Below, one piece after another: positions 1 through 6,275 of a stretch of DNA of 6,275 nt. The notes under the pieces are model-generated. The model had not been told where the DNA came from and did no database searches. It saw only the letters and a list, made by a program, of their open reading frames with translations. The DNA comes from Pseudomonadota bacterium. GTDB lineage: Bacteria; Pseudomonadota; Gammaproteobacteria; Halothiobacillales; Halothiobacillaceae. The position numbers and the translations under genes were made by a program. The first letter of the stretch is position 1. Each line of letters starts with the position of its first letter. The stretch spans positions 1-6,275 of the forward strand of contig JAJYPA010000488.1 in assembly GCA_021795795.1 (NCBI GenBank), written 5' to 3'.

Positions 1-1
1 C

Positions 2-208
<207 letters not shown>

Positions 209-220
209 AAAATTAGAGTT

Positions 221-254
221 TTAGTACCAAATCAAACAATTTTATAAATGTAAT
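221..254 (+). promoter_or_regulatory. Weak candidate promoter for the cas operon
   Basis: The AT-rich gap before cas3 holds a TATAAA at 243-248, overlapped closely by TGTAAT at 249-254; either could serve as a -10 element. The best -35 partner for TATAAA is TTAGTA at 221-226, 16 bp upstream and only a half match to TTGACA. A closer -35 match, TTGAGA at 270-275, lies inside the palindrome but has no -10 at a proper distance. The operon needs a promoter somewhere in 209-330 unless it is read through from the WYL gene, but the exact site is a guess. Confidence 0.25.
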
Positions 255-265
255 CAGCAGGCTCA

Positions 266-294
266 TGTTTTGAGACAGTCCCTGTGATAAAACA
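266..294. promoter_or_regulatory. Interrupted palindrome, candidate operator of the cas operon
   Basis: The block centres on base 280 and consists of TGTTTT, ACAG, CTGT and AAAACA separated by three 3-base gaps. Ten of the 13 positions in each arm pair with their partner, and the three that do not form one gap in the middle of the arm. This is the shape expected of a site for a dimeric regulator that contacts two pairs of half-sites. It ends 36 bp before the cas3 start and lies between the WYL regulator gene and the operon. WYL repressors of the BrxR and CapW type bind imperfect palindromes in front of defence operons, so the adjacent WYL protein is the obvious candidate ligand. The arms are too interrupted, and no U tract follows, to suggest a terminator. 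Confidence 0.5.
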
Positions 295-330
295 ACAAAA
301 TCGATTTTCGGAAATAGGCAGGCTGAATAA

Positions 331-2559
331 ATGACGAAAACTCAACAAATATTGGCTCATGTCAGGCAAGATAGCGCTGGTAGATGGCATGAACACCTAC
401 TAGATGATCATCTTCGTGGGGTAGCTCGGATAGCCGCTGATTTCGCAGCCGATTTTGATTCCTGTGATTGGGCGAGCATAGCCGGGTTATGGCACGATCT
501 TGGCAAGTACAGTTCGGAGTTTCAACAATATATCAAAACCGTAAGTGGATATAATGCTGAAGCTCATATCGAAGAAGGTGCACCCGACCGCGTTGACCAT
601 TCCACTGCTGGAGCGATATATGCAGAAAGGCAGTTCGCGGCACACGGGCGAATTCTGGCGTATTTGATTGCAGGCCATCATGCCGGATTGCCCGACTGGC
701 ACTCAGTGGAAACAGGAGGCAAAGCACTATCCATTCGATTAGGTGCAGAACAAAACCACTTGCTCGACAGAATACCCACACAATCTATTCCGCAGGAAAT
801 CCTCAGCCAATCCAAACCTACGAGCAAGCTTCGCGGCGGTTCAGACGGCTTTCATTTGTGGGTCCGAATGCTGTTCTCCTGTTTGGTGGACGCGGACTTC
901 CTTGATACCGAAAAATTTATGAATGACGTTCAGGCGGCGGCTCGATCTGGCTATCGTGACATAGCCGATCTGATGGATTGTTTCGACAATCACATGGCCT
1001 ATTTGGCGATAACCGCAGACAACACGCCAGTCAATACTATTCGTGCCGATATTTTGCGCCAGTGTCGTGAGAAAGCGGCACTTGCTCCGGGACTGTTTTC
1101 ACTAACCGTGCCTACCGGTGGCGGCAAGACTTTATCAGGCATGGCCTTCGCCTTACGACACGCCATACAACATAAAAAGCAGCGCATCATTTACGTCATT
1201 CCCTACACCAGCATTATCGAACAAACGGCTAGCATATTCCGCGACATATTTGGTGACAACGTAATCGAGCATCATGCCAACCTTGACCCAGACAAAGAAG
1301 ATACACGCTCCCGTCTGGCGACAGAAAACTGGGACGCGCCTGTCATCGTCACCACTAACGTACAGTTTTTTGAATCGCTGTTTGCCGTGCGCACCAGCCG
1401 TTGTCGCAAACTGCACAACATCGTCAATAGCGTGGTAATGCTGGACGAAGCACAATTGTTGCCGCCGGAGTTTTTGCAACCGATTGCTGATGTGATGAAT
1501 CAGTTGGTAACTCATTACGGAGTGACATTCGTACTATCCACAGCCACCCAGCCTGCGCTCGGTTCGTTCCAGTCTTTTGGCGGCCAGTCTTTTCGTGGCC
1601 TGGATGACGTGCGTGAAATAATGAATGACCCGGATGCCTTGTATCAGACATTACAACGAGTAGAGGTCAGCGTGCCCAGCGACCTGCAAACACAGCGAGA
1701 CTGGCAAAGCATCGCTGATGAACTAGTCAATCATCCCAGCGTATTGTGTATCGTCAGTCGTCGCGACGATGCCCGCGAACTGCATCGATTGATGCCCAAG
1801 GAGACTGTTCACCTTTCCGCGCTGATGTGTGGCGAACACCGCAGCAAAGTCATTGCGGACATCAAGGCGCGATTGAAGCGCAACGAGCCGGTACGAGTCA
1901 TCAGCACTCAACTGGTGGAAGCCGGTGTGGATGTGGATTTTCCTGTGGTGTATCGTGCTTTGGCCGGACTGGATTCAATTGCTCAGGCGGCAGGACGTTG
2001 CAACCGCGAAGGCAAGCAGAATGGTTTGGGGCGCGTAGTAATTTTTGTCCCGCCGAAACCCGCGCCCCCTGGGCTATTGCGGCAAGCTGCACAAATCTCG
2101 GTAAGTTTACTGTCGGGAAGCGAAAGCAATGTATTGAGGCGGGATCTTGCCAAGAAATTTTTCGAGCATCTTTATGTGCGCGCACCGTCACTGGATAAGT
2201 ATAGCATCCACGATTTACTCACCCGCGATGCACGTGAATGCCAAATTCAATTTCGTACCGTAGCCGAAAAATTCAGGCTGATAGACGACAGTGCTTACCA
2301 GACCATTCTGGTGCGCTATGACGACAATGATGCGTTATTCGGCAAGCTGGAAAAAGAAGGGCCGCAACGCTGGCTAATGCGTAAACTGCAACGCTATTCG
2401 GTGAATCTGCCCAAGCGTTTGTTTGCCCAACTCGAAAAACAGGGCGGTGTGCGTCAGATATGGCCGGGTATTTTTGTTCAAGTGGGCGACACGCTTTACG
2501 ATAAGTCGATTGGTGTGGTGATTGATGGCAATATAGCCCCCGATGAACTGGTGATATAA
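331..2559 (+). CDS. cas3: CRISPR-associated nuclease-helicase Cas3, type I-C (HD + DExD/H)
   Basis: Cas3 is the effector nuclease of type I systems. Recruited by Cascade at an R-loop, it nicks the displaced strand and unwinds and degrades DNA with 3'-5' polarity. The 742-residue protein has the HD nuclease at the N terminus and the helicase after it. Visible HD residues are H27, the H55-D56 pair in WHDLGK, H90, and H116-H117 in AGHHAG, followed by the DADFLDTE segment (D187-E194). The helicase has Walker A PTGGGKT (261-267), DEAQ (372-375), STAT (403-406), STQLVEAGVDVD (525-536) and QAAGRCNRE (552-560). DEAQ in place of DEAH is, as I recall, usual in type I-C Cas3. The C-terminal domain runs from about 590 to 742. 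Length and every motif point to an intact enzyme. The ATG at 331 has only a weak Shine-Dalgarno (AGG at 320-322), but the protein begins at the usual distance before the HD domain. cas5c follows after 22 bp in the same operon. Confidence 0.96.
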   Translation: MTKTQQILAHVRQDSAGRWHEHLLDDHLRGVARIAADFAADFDSCDWASIAGLWHDLGKYSSEFQQYIKTVSGYNAEAHIEEGAPDRVDHSTAGAIYAERQFAAHGRILAYLIAGHHAGLPDWHSVETGGKALSIRLGAEQNHLLDRIPTQSIPQEILSQSKPTSKLRGGSDGFHLWVRMLFSCLVDADFLDTEKFMNDVQAAARSGYRDIADLMDCFDNHMAYLAITADNTPVNTIRADILRQCREKAALAPGLFSLTVPTGGGKTLSGMAFALRHAIQHKKQRIIYVIPYTSIIEQTASIFRDIFGDNVIEHHANLDPDKEDTRSRLATENWDAPVIVTTNVQFFESLFAVRTSRCRKLHNIVNSVVMLDEAQLLPPEFLQPIADVMNQLVTHYGVTFVLSTATQPALGSFQSFGGQSFRGLDDVREIMNDPDALYQTLQRVEVSVPSDLQTQRDWQSIADELVNHPSVLCIVSRRDDARELHRLMPKETVHLSALMCGEHRSKVIADIKARLKRNEPVRVISTQLVEAGVDVDFPVVYRALAGLDSIAQAAGRCNREGKQNGLGRVVIFVPPKPAPPGLLRQAAQISVSLLSGSESNVLRRDLAKKFFEHLYVRAPSLDKYSIHDLLTRDARECQIQFRTVAEKFRLIDDSAYQTILVRYDDNDALFGKLEKEGPQRWLMRKLQRYSVNLPKRLFAQLEKQGGVRQIWPGIFVQVGDTLYDKSIGVVIDGNIAPDELVI

Positions 2560-2581
2560 ATAAAAATCAGGGAAGAAAAAC

Positions 2582-3307
2582 ATGAAGACATTCTGCTTGG
2601 AAGTGACAGGAGATTTCGCCTGCTTCACTCGGCCTGAAATGAAAGTGGAGCGCGTCAGCTATGACGTGATGACACCCTCTGCCGCTCGCGCCGTGTTTGA
2701 GGCAATCCTGTGGAAACCTGCCATTCGCTGGCAAGTGACCAAGATCGAAGTACTGAAACCGATCAAGTGGATCACTCTGCGTCGCAACGAAGTAGGCGCA
2801 GTGATTTCATCACGCAATGTACAGACCGCGATGAATAATGGCAGCGGCGACCTTGGCCTTTACATCGAGGACGAACGCCAGCAACGTGCCGGGCTGTTCC
2901 TGCGCGATGTCGCTTATCGCATTCACGCTGGGTTTGAGCTATGCGATGCCGCAAAACACAAGCCCAACTTTCCACATCTTTCCAAACATCGCATCAACGA
3001 TGCCGATGGACAACGCGCCGCCGACGAAGCGAACTCGCCCGCAAAATTTTTAAATATGTTCGAGCGCCGCGCCAGCAAAGGCCAGTGTGTGAACCAACCC
3101 TATCTGGGTTGCCGTGAATTTGCCGCCAATTTTCGTTTGGTCAAAGACGTTGCCGACGAACCTACGCCGATAGGCGAAACACTCGATCTGGGCTGGATGC
3201 TGCACGACATGGACTACAGCAACCTCGACAACCCCAGCCCGCGCTTCTTCCGTGCCGAACTGAAAAAGGGTGTACTGGATTTGGCCGATGTGGAGGTGCG
3301 GGGATGA
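2582..3307 (+). CDS. cas5c: Cas5c (Cas5d), pre-crRNA endoribonuclease and Cascade subunit, type I-C
   Basis: In type I-C, Cas5 replaces the missing Cas6: it cuts the CRISPR repeat RNA, stays on the 5' handle of the crRNA and caps one end of the Cas7 filament. This protein has 241 residues, near the usual length. It begins with the family's ferredoxin-like strand (FCLEVTGDFACFTRPEMKVE), then ILWKPAIRW (42-50), the IEVLKPI strand (55-61), a variable loop (about 124-152), FLNMFERRASKGQ (156-168), PYLGCREF (173-180) and LGWMLHDMDY (203-212). Aligned by eye from memory with Bacillus halodurans Cas5d, whose catalytic residues were reported as Y46, K116 and H117, the matching residues here seem to be L43, K155 and F156. 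Only the lysine is kept, so another residue may act in cleavage. A strong Shine-Dalgarno, AGGGAAG at 2569-2575, supports the ATG. The stop overlaps the cas8c start (ATGA), which suggests coupled translation. Confidence 0.95.
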   Translation: MKTFCLEVTGDFACFTRPEMKVERVSYDVMTPSAARAVFEAILWKPAIRWQVTKIEVLKPIKWITLRRNEVGAVISSRNVQTAMNNGSGDLGLYIEDERQQRAGLFLRDVAYRIHAGFELCDAAKHKPNFPHLSKHRINDADGQRAADEANSPAKFLNMFERRASKGQCVNQPYLGCREFAANFRLVKDVADEPTPIGETLDLGWMLHDMDYSNLDNPSPRFFRAELKKGVLDLADVEVRG

Positions 3308-5061
3308 TTCTTCAGGCGCTATGCGATTACTATGAACGCGCAGGACTTGCACCACTTGGATGGGAATTCAAAGAGATTCCGTTTCTGATTGTTATTGACC
3401 GAAACGGCAGATTCATCAGCCTTGAGGACATGAGGGAAAGCGGAGCAAAAAAAGCGCGAGCAAAATCTATTTTGGTTCCAAAGGCTGAAATCAGGTCTGG
3501 AAAAAATGCTTGGGAACAACCCAATTTATTGTGGGATCACTACGGCTTTGTCCTTGCCGCGCCCAAAGAAGAAACAGATGAGGCTAAAGCTATGGCCTTA
3601 AAACAAAACAGTGCTTTCGTAAATCGCATACGACAAATTCAAAGTGACATAGGCGAATCAATAGAACTTAATGCTTTGATCCGTTTCTTTGATAGCAAAC
3701 AGTCTGATGAAGTAATAAAACATTCCGTTTGGAATGACTGCGCCAAAATAAAAGGCTGCAACCTGACGTTTAGACTGGTTGATTCCCTGAGCCTTATGAT
3801 GCATGGGGCGGATATTCAGAGCTACGTTTCTTCAAAGGTAACGTCCACTAACGAGAGTAGCACTGAAAAGGAAAATGACATTAATGTAGAGCAAGGAGTT
3901 TGCCTTATTACGGGCTGCGTATCAGAAATTGAGCGGTTACACCCATCAATTGCAGGGGTAAATGAGAAGCCAGCTCCGTTTGCGGCAGTTAATAATCTAG
4001 AAAATCCAGCATTCTCTTCTTTTGGTAAGAAGCAAGGGTTCAATTTTCCAATATCTAAGGTAGCAGCCTTCCGCTATGCGACTTCACTGAACCACTTACT
4101 GATACGTGATCACCATCAGCGCATTCAAGTCGGCGATGCCTCTACCGTGTTTTGGTCAGAAAAGCACACCGACTTGGAAGATACATTCGCCGACCTGTTC
4201 GACGAGCCACCCAAGGACGATCCGGCAAAACAAAAGTGCACCATCGAAGCATTATTCAAAGCACCACAAACTGGGGCGCTTAACGACAAGGGAGGTAATA
4301 CGCGCTTTTATGTGCTTGGCCTCGCACCCAATGTCGCGCGCATCAGTGTGCGCTTCTGGCTGGTTGGTACGGTCGCCGAGATATCGGCACGGATACGCCA
4401 GCATTTTGAAGATTTGGAAATTACTCACGCCAATTTTGAAAAACGATATCTCTCGCTTTTTCGTCTGCTGGTTTCCACTGCGACACAAGGCAAGTCGGAA
4501 AACATACCACCTAATCTGGCGGGTGAATTCATGCGCGCCATCCTTGCTGGACTGCCCTATCCGCAAACTCTGTTGCAGACCATCGTGAGCCGCATTCGCG
4601 CCGAGCGCGAAGTGATTTATCCCCGTGCTGCCCTCATCAAAGCCTACCTAAACCGGCAAGTACGTTATATACCATCACAAGAAAAGGAGATTGCTGTGTC
4701 ACTCGATGATTCCAACACGAACCTTGGTTACCGCATCGGTCGGCTTTTTGCTGCACTGGAAAAAATACAGGAAGAGGCCGTAAATCCGGGAGCCACTATC
4801 CGCGATCGTTTCTACGGTGCGGCATCTAGTACACCGGTTACCGTGTTCGCTAACCTGATGAAGCTGAAGAATCACCACCTTTCCAAACTGGAGGATGGAC
4901 GCAAACGTTACTTTGAAAAACTCATCGGTCAGATCATGTCCGACATCAATGATTTTCCGGCGCATTTGAGCCTTGCAGATCAGGGGCGTTTTGCCATCGG
5001 CTACTACCACCAGCGACAAGCCTTTTTCATCAAATCAGAGCCCATCACCAAAGGAGAATAA
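3304..5061 (+). CDS. cas8c: Cas8c (Csd1), large subunit of type I-C Cascade
   Basis: Cas8c is the large subunit of the I-C surveillance complex. It recognises the PAM, helps open the duplex and provides the docking site for Cas3. The 585-residue protein is full length for Csd1. It opens with the typical [14 protein letters not shown], and WDHYGFVLA lies near residues 77-85. A hydrophilic, poorly conserved linker (about 176-197) leads into [20 protein letters not shown] (200-219). [20 protein letters not shown] (247-266) and [11 protein letters not shown] (276-286) follow, then [20 protein letters not shown] (333-352). The C-terminal helical part contains [22 protein letters not shown] and HHLSKL. 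The start is set by the ATGA overlap with cas5c and by GGAGGTG at 3292-3298. The last 121 codons appear to be translated a second time as Cas11c. The 5' half is visibly poorer in GC than the 3' half, which may reflect different histories or fast evolution of the PAM-reading part. Confidence 0.95.
   Translation: MILQALCDYYERAGLAPLGWEFKEIPFLIVIDRNGRFISLEDMRESGAKKARAKSILVPKAEIRSGKNAWEQPNLLWDHYGFVLAAPKEETDEAKAMALKQNSAFVNRIRQIQSDIGESIELNALIRFFDSKQSDEVIKHSVWNDCAKIKGCNLTFRLVDSLSLMMHGADIQSYVSSKVTSTNESSTEKENDINVEQGVCLITGCVSEIERLHPSIAGVNEKPAPFAAVNNLENPAFSSFGKKQGFNFPISKVAAFRYATSLNHLLIRDHHQRIQVGDASTVFWSEKHTDLEDTFADLFDEPPKDDPAKQKCTIEALFKAPQTGALNDKGGNTRFYVLGLAPNVARISVRFWLVGTVAEISARIRQHFEDLEITHANFEKRYLSLFRLLVSTATQGKSENIPPNLAGEFMRAILAGLPYPQTLLQTIVSRIRAEREVIYPRAALIKAYLNRQVRYIPSQEKEIAVSLDDSNTNLGYRIGRLFAALEKIQEEAVNPGATIRDRFYGAASSTPVTVFANLMKLKNHHLSKLEDGRKRYFEKLIGQIMSDINDFPAHLSLADQGRFAIGYYHQRQAFFIKSEPITKGE
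4684..4689 (+). promoter_or_regulatory. Internal ribosome binding site for cas11c inside cas8c
   Basis: AAGGAG lies inside the cas8c reading frame, 6 bases before an in-frame GTG at 4696. The longer heptamer AAGGAGA (4684-4690) is identical to the one that serves cas7c at 5051-5057. A match this good at this spacing, at the exact boundary of the C-terminal helical domain, is best explained as a working internal start site. Confidence 0.78.
4696..5061 (+). CDS. cas11c: Cas11c, small subunit of type I-C Cascade, translated from an internal start in cas8c
   Basis: This is a 121-residue product in the same frame as cas8c, equal to Cas8c residues 465-585, with GTG as start codon. Cas11c is known from type I-C systems to be made separately from the 3' end of cas8c, and several copies form the belly of Cascade that holds the non-target strand. 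The sequence begins (f)[22 protein letters not shown], which is where the family's small subunit is expected to start. It is almost wholly helical, with [11 protein letters not shown], a [17 protein letters not shown] segment, and a basic helix around [14 protein letters not shown]. Evidence for the start is AAGGAG at 4684-4689 with a 6-base gap. No other in-frame ATG, GTG or TTG nearby has such a site. Length and location match what is known for I-C Cas11. Ordinary gene callers miss it because it lies wholly within cas8c. The main uncertainty is the exact first codon. Confidence 0.8.
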   Translation: MSLDDSNTNLGYRIGRLFAALEKIQEEAVNPGATIRDRFYGAASSTPVTVFANLMKLKNHHLSKLEDGRKRYFEKLIGQIMSDINDFPAHLSLADQGRFAIGYYHQRQAFFIKSEPITKGE

Positions 5062-5066
5062 ATATC

Positions 5067-6008
5067 ATGGCATTGACCAATCGTTACGACTTCGTTCTGC
5101 TATTCGATGTAAAAGACGGCAACCCCAATGGCGACCCCGATGCGGGCAATCTGCCCCGCATGGATGCGGAAACAGGGCGCGGATTAGTAACCGACGTTTG
5201 CCTTAAACGAAAAATTCGAGACTTTGTAATGCTCGCTAAGGGACAAACCAAAAGATTTGATATATGGGTAAAGTCAAAGTCACTTGCACTAAATGAACAA
5301 ATCGAGCGCGCTTACGAAGAAAGCGCAGATGTGAAGAGCTCTCTTGAAAGCTGGGCGTTATGGCAAAAAGATAAAAAGAAAAACCCAAAGCCACAACGCC
5401 ATTACGAAGATATTGCCCGCGATTGGATGTGTGATAATTTTTATGACATTCGTACTTTCGGTGCTGTGATGTCAACAAGTGATAAAGATACGAGTGAGGA
5501 CAGCAGCAAAATTAAAAAAACTGCTGGTCAAGTTCGCGGCCCGGTACAGATAACTTTCAGCCGTTCGATTGACCCTATTGTTGCTTTAGAACATTCCATT
5601 ACTGTCTGTGCGCCACGAAAAGGAGATAAACCCGCTGAAGGTCAGATTGGCATTCAGGGGCGCAAATTCACCGTACCTTACGGCCTGTATGCCGCACACG
5701 GCTTTGTGTCTTCCTTTCTCGCCAAGCAAACAGGTTTTGACGAAAACGATTTGGAATTGCTCTGGCAAGCGCTGGCACAAATGTTTGAGCATGACCGCTC
5801 CGCCGCTAGAGGCGAGATGGCCACCCGCGGACTATACGTCTTCAAGCACGACAGCGAATTGGGGAATGCTCCTGCACATAATCTGTTTGATCTAATTCAG
5901 GTAAAGAAGAACACGAAGGAACCAGCACGTGATTTTTCTGATTACACTGTAACAGTAGCAGATACAGACATTCCTGCGGGTGTATTATTGCAGCGAATAG
6001 TGGGTTAA
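5067..6008 (+). CDS. cas7c: Cas7c (Csd2), crRNA-binding backbone subunit of type I-C Cascade
   Basis: Cas7c forms the helical backbone of Cascade; several copies bind the spacer part of the crRNA and present it for pairing. The 313-residue protein shows the family signatures in order: [20 protein letters not shown] (6-25), [15 protein letters not shown] (37-51), [14 protein letters not shown] (124-137), [17 protein letters not shown] (154-170), LEHSIT (174-179), [16 protein letters not shown] (198-213) and the run from LELLWQAL to [17 protein letters not shown] (229-271). It is somewhat longer than the usual Csd2. Most of the excess seems to be a Ser/Lys/Asp-rich stretch at about 138-152, between MST and GQVRGP, where I recall only a few residues in other members. 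The underlying DNA there is AT-rich. The start is supported by AAGGAGA at 5051-5057, inside the end of cas8c and 9 bases before the ATG. It is the last gene of the visible operon. Confidence 0.96.
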   Translation: MALTNRYDFVLLFDVKDGNPNGDPDAGNLPRMDAETGRGLVTDVCLKRKIRDFVMLAKGQTKRFDIWVKSKSLALNEQIERAYEESADVKSSLESWALWQKDKKKNPKPQRHYEDIARDWMCDNFYDIRTFGAVMSTSDKDTSEDSSKIKKTAGQVRGPVQITFSRSIDPIVALEHSITVCAPRKGDKPAEGQIGIQGRKFTVPYGLYAAHGFVSSFLAKQTGFDENDLELLWQALAQMFEHDRSAARGEMATRGLYVFKHDSELGNAPAHNLFDLIQVKKNTKEPARDFSDYTVTVADTDIPAGVLLQRIVG

Positions 6009-6191
6009 ATGTGAAGAGGCTCTAGACAAAATCTATTTACCAAAGCTGACATGCTGCCAGAACTACGTCAGATGGGGTAAGCGCTACACATCGCTATTTC
6101 GATAAGAGCCAGACACCAAACCTGATTCACTCAAATTCCTCGCATGAAACTGTTATTCGACTATATATTTAGCACAAAAGGAAATGGCACC
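6009..6191. other. Non-coding gap after cas7c, where cas4-cas1-cas2 would be expected
   Basis: This 183-bp stretch follows the cas7c stop at once. All three forward frames are broken by stops and none shows the start of Cas4 or any other Cas protein. There is no CRISPR repeat and no tRNA. Only weak dyads are visible: CTGAC at 6046-6050 with GTCAG at 6067-6071, and GGCTCT at 6018-6023 with AGAGCC at 6105-6110. Neither is followed by a T tract, so I do not call a terminator. The last 20 bases contain the ribosome binding site of the next gene. Confidence 0.6.
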
Positions 6192-6275
6192 ATGTTCATT
6201 CATACTTTCACACCAACCGAACGTACCGTAACGGTAGAGATTCCAGAATCTTTCCTTAACCATCCGGTTGAAATT
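6192..6275 (+). CDS. Start of a small protein, possibly an antitoxin (partial)
   Basis: An open frame begins with ATG at 6192 and continues past the end of the window; 28 residues are visible, MFIHTFTPTERTVTVEIPES and then FLNHPVEI. The start is supported by AAAAGGA at 6176-6182, 9 bases upstream. An ATG at 6184 lies in another frame. The pattern is a beta-rich opening followed by an EIPESFLNHPVEI turn. It resembles the N termini of small proteins that pair with PIN-type toxins, but 28 residues are too few to name a family. It does not resemble Cas4, Cas1 or Cas2. It is separated from cas7c by 183 bp and has its own ribosome binding site, so it probably does not belong to the cas operon. Confidence 0.55.
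   Translation, partial: MFIHTFTPTERTVTVEIPESFLNHPVEI

Noticed and set aside
257..324. Direct repeat GCAGGCT at 257-263 and 318-324 on either side of the palindrome.
   Set aside because: Seven bases is too short to rule out chance, and the second copy lies in the ribosome binding region of cas3.
372..375. DEAQ in place of DEAH/DEAD in Cas3 (residue numbers; bases about 1444-1455) as a possible defect.
   Set aside because: DEAQ is, as I recall, usual in type I-C Cas3 proteins, and all other helicase motifs are intact.
1153..1515. Long minus-strand open frame opposite cas3 (120 codons), and other antisense frames across the operon.
   Set aside because: They overlap fully the conserved cas genes, have no recognisable domains or ribosome binding sites, and are expected as shadows of real coding sequence.
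1746..2198. Plus-strand 150-codon open frame within cas3 in another frame.
   Set aside because: The cas3 frame carries the conserved helicase motifs through this stretch, and the alternative product is of low-information composition, rich in Arg, Ser, Gly and Cys.
6046..6071. Possible hairpin CTGAC/GTCAG after cas7c as a transcription terminator.
   Set aside because: The stem is only 5 bp with a 16-base loop and there is no T tract after it.
6224..6236. Perfect 6-bp inverted repeat with a 1-base centre (TACCGT-A-ACGGTA) near the start of the last gene.
   Set aside because: It lies in coding sequence where Thr-Val repeats (TVTV) with ACC/GTA/ACG codons produce such symmetry easily. Autoregulation by an antitoxin is possible, but nothing else supports an operator here.

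Overview
The window carries the interference half of a type I-C (formerly Dvulg) CRISPR-Cas system, all on the + strand: cas3, cas5c, cas8c and cas7c, with a small-subunit gene (cas11c) that appears to be translated from inside the 3' end of cas8c. The protein sequences resemble proteobacterial I-C proteins. Together with moderate GC and good Shine-Dalgarno sites, this suggests a beta- or gammaproteobacterium. That is inference; no taxonomic marker is present.

Layout. Bases 2-208 are the GC-rich 3' end of a WYL-domain regulator gene. Bases 209-330 are an AT-rich intergenic region with a 29-bp interrupted palindrome just ahead of cas3, a good candidate operator. cas3 (331-2559) is followed after 22 bp by cas5c (2582-3307). 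cas5c overlaps cas8c (3304-5061) by an ATGA. cas7c (5067-6008) starts 5 bp after cas8c. Bases 6009-6191 are non-coding as far as I can see. A new reading frame starts at 6192 and runs off the window; its first 28 residues look like a small antitoxin-like protein, not Cas4, Cas1 or Cas2. No CRISPR repeats are visible.

How the genes work together. In type I-C, Cas5c takes the place of Cas6 and cuts the pre-crRNA. Cas7c subunits then coat the crRNA spacer, Cas8c reads the PAM, Cas11c subunits form the belly of Cascade, and the HD nuclease-helicase Cas3 is recruited to degrade the target. All of these parts are present and look intact. The upstream WYL regulator may control the operon. The adaptation genes cas4-cas1-cas2, which usually follow cas7 directly, are not in this window.

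This is a known system type, and I see no convincing undescribed system. The points most worth checking are the internal GTG start for Cas11c, the substitution of two of the three residues described as catalytic in Bacillus halodurans Cas5d, the palindrome before cas3, the missing adaptation genes, and the uneven base composition within cas8c and cas7c.
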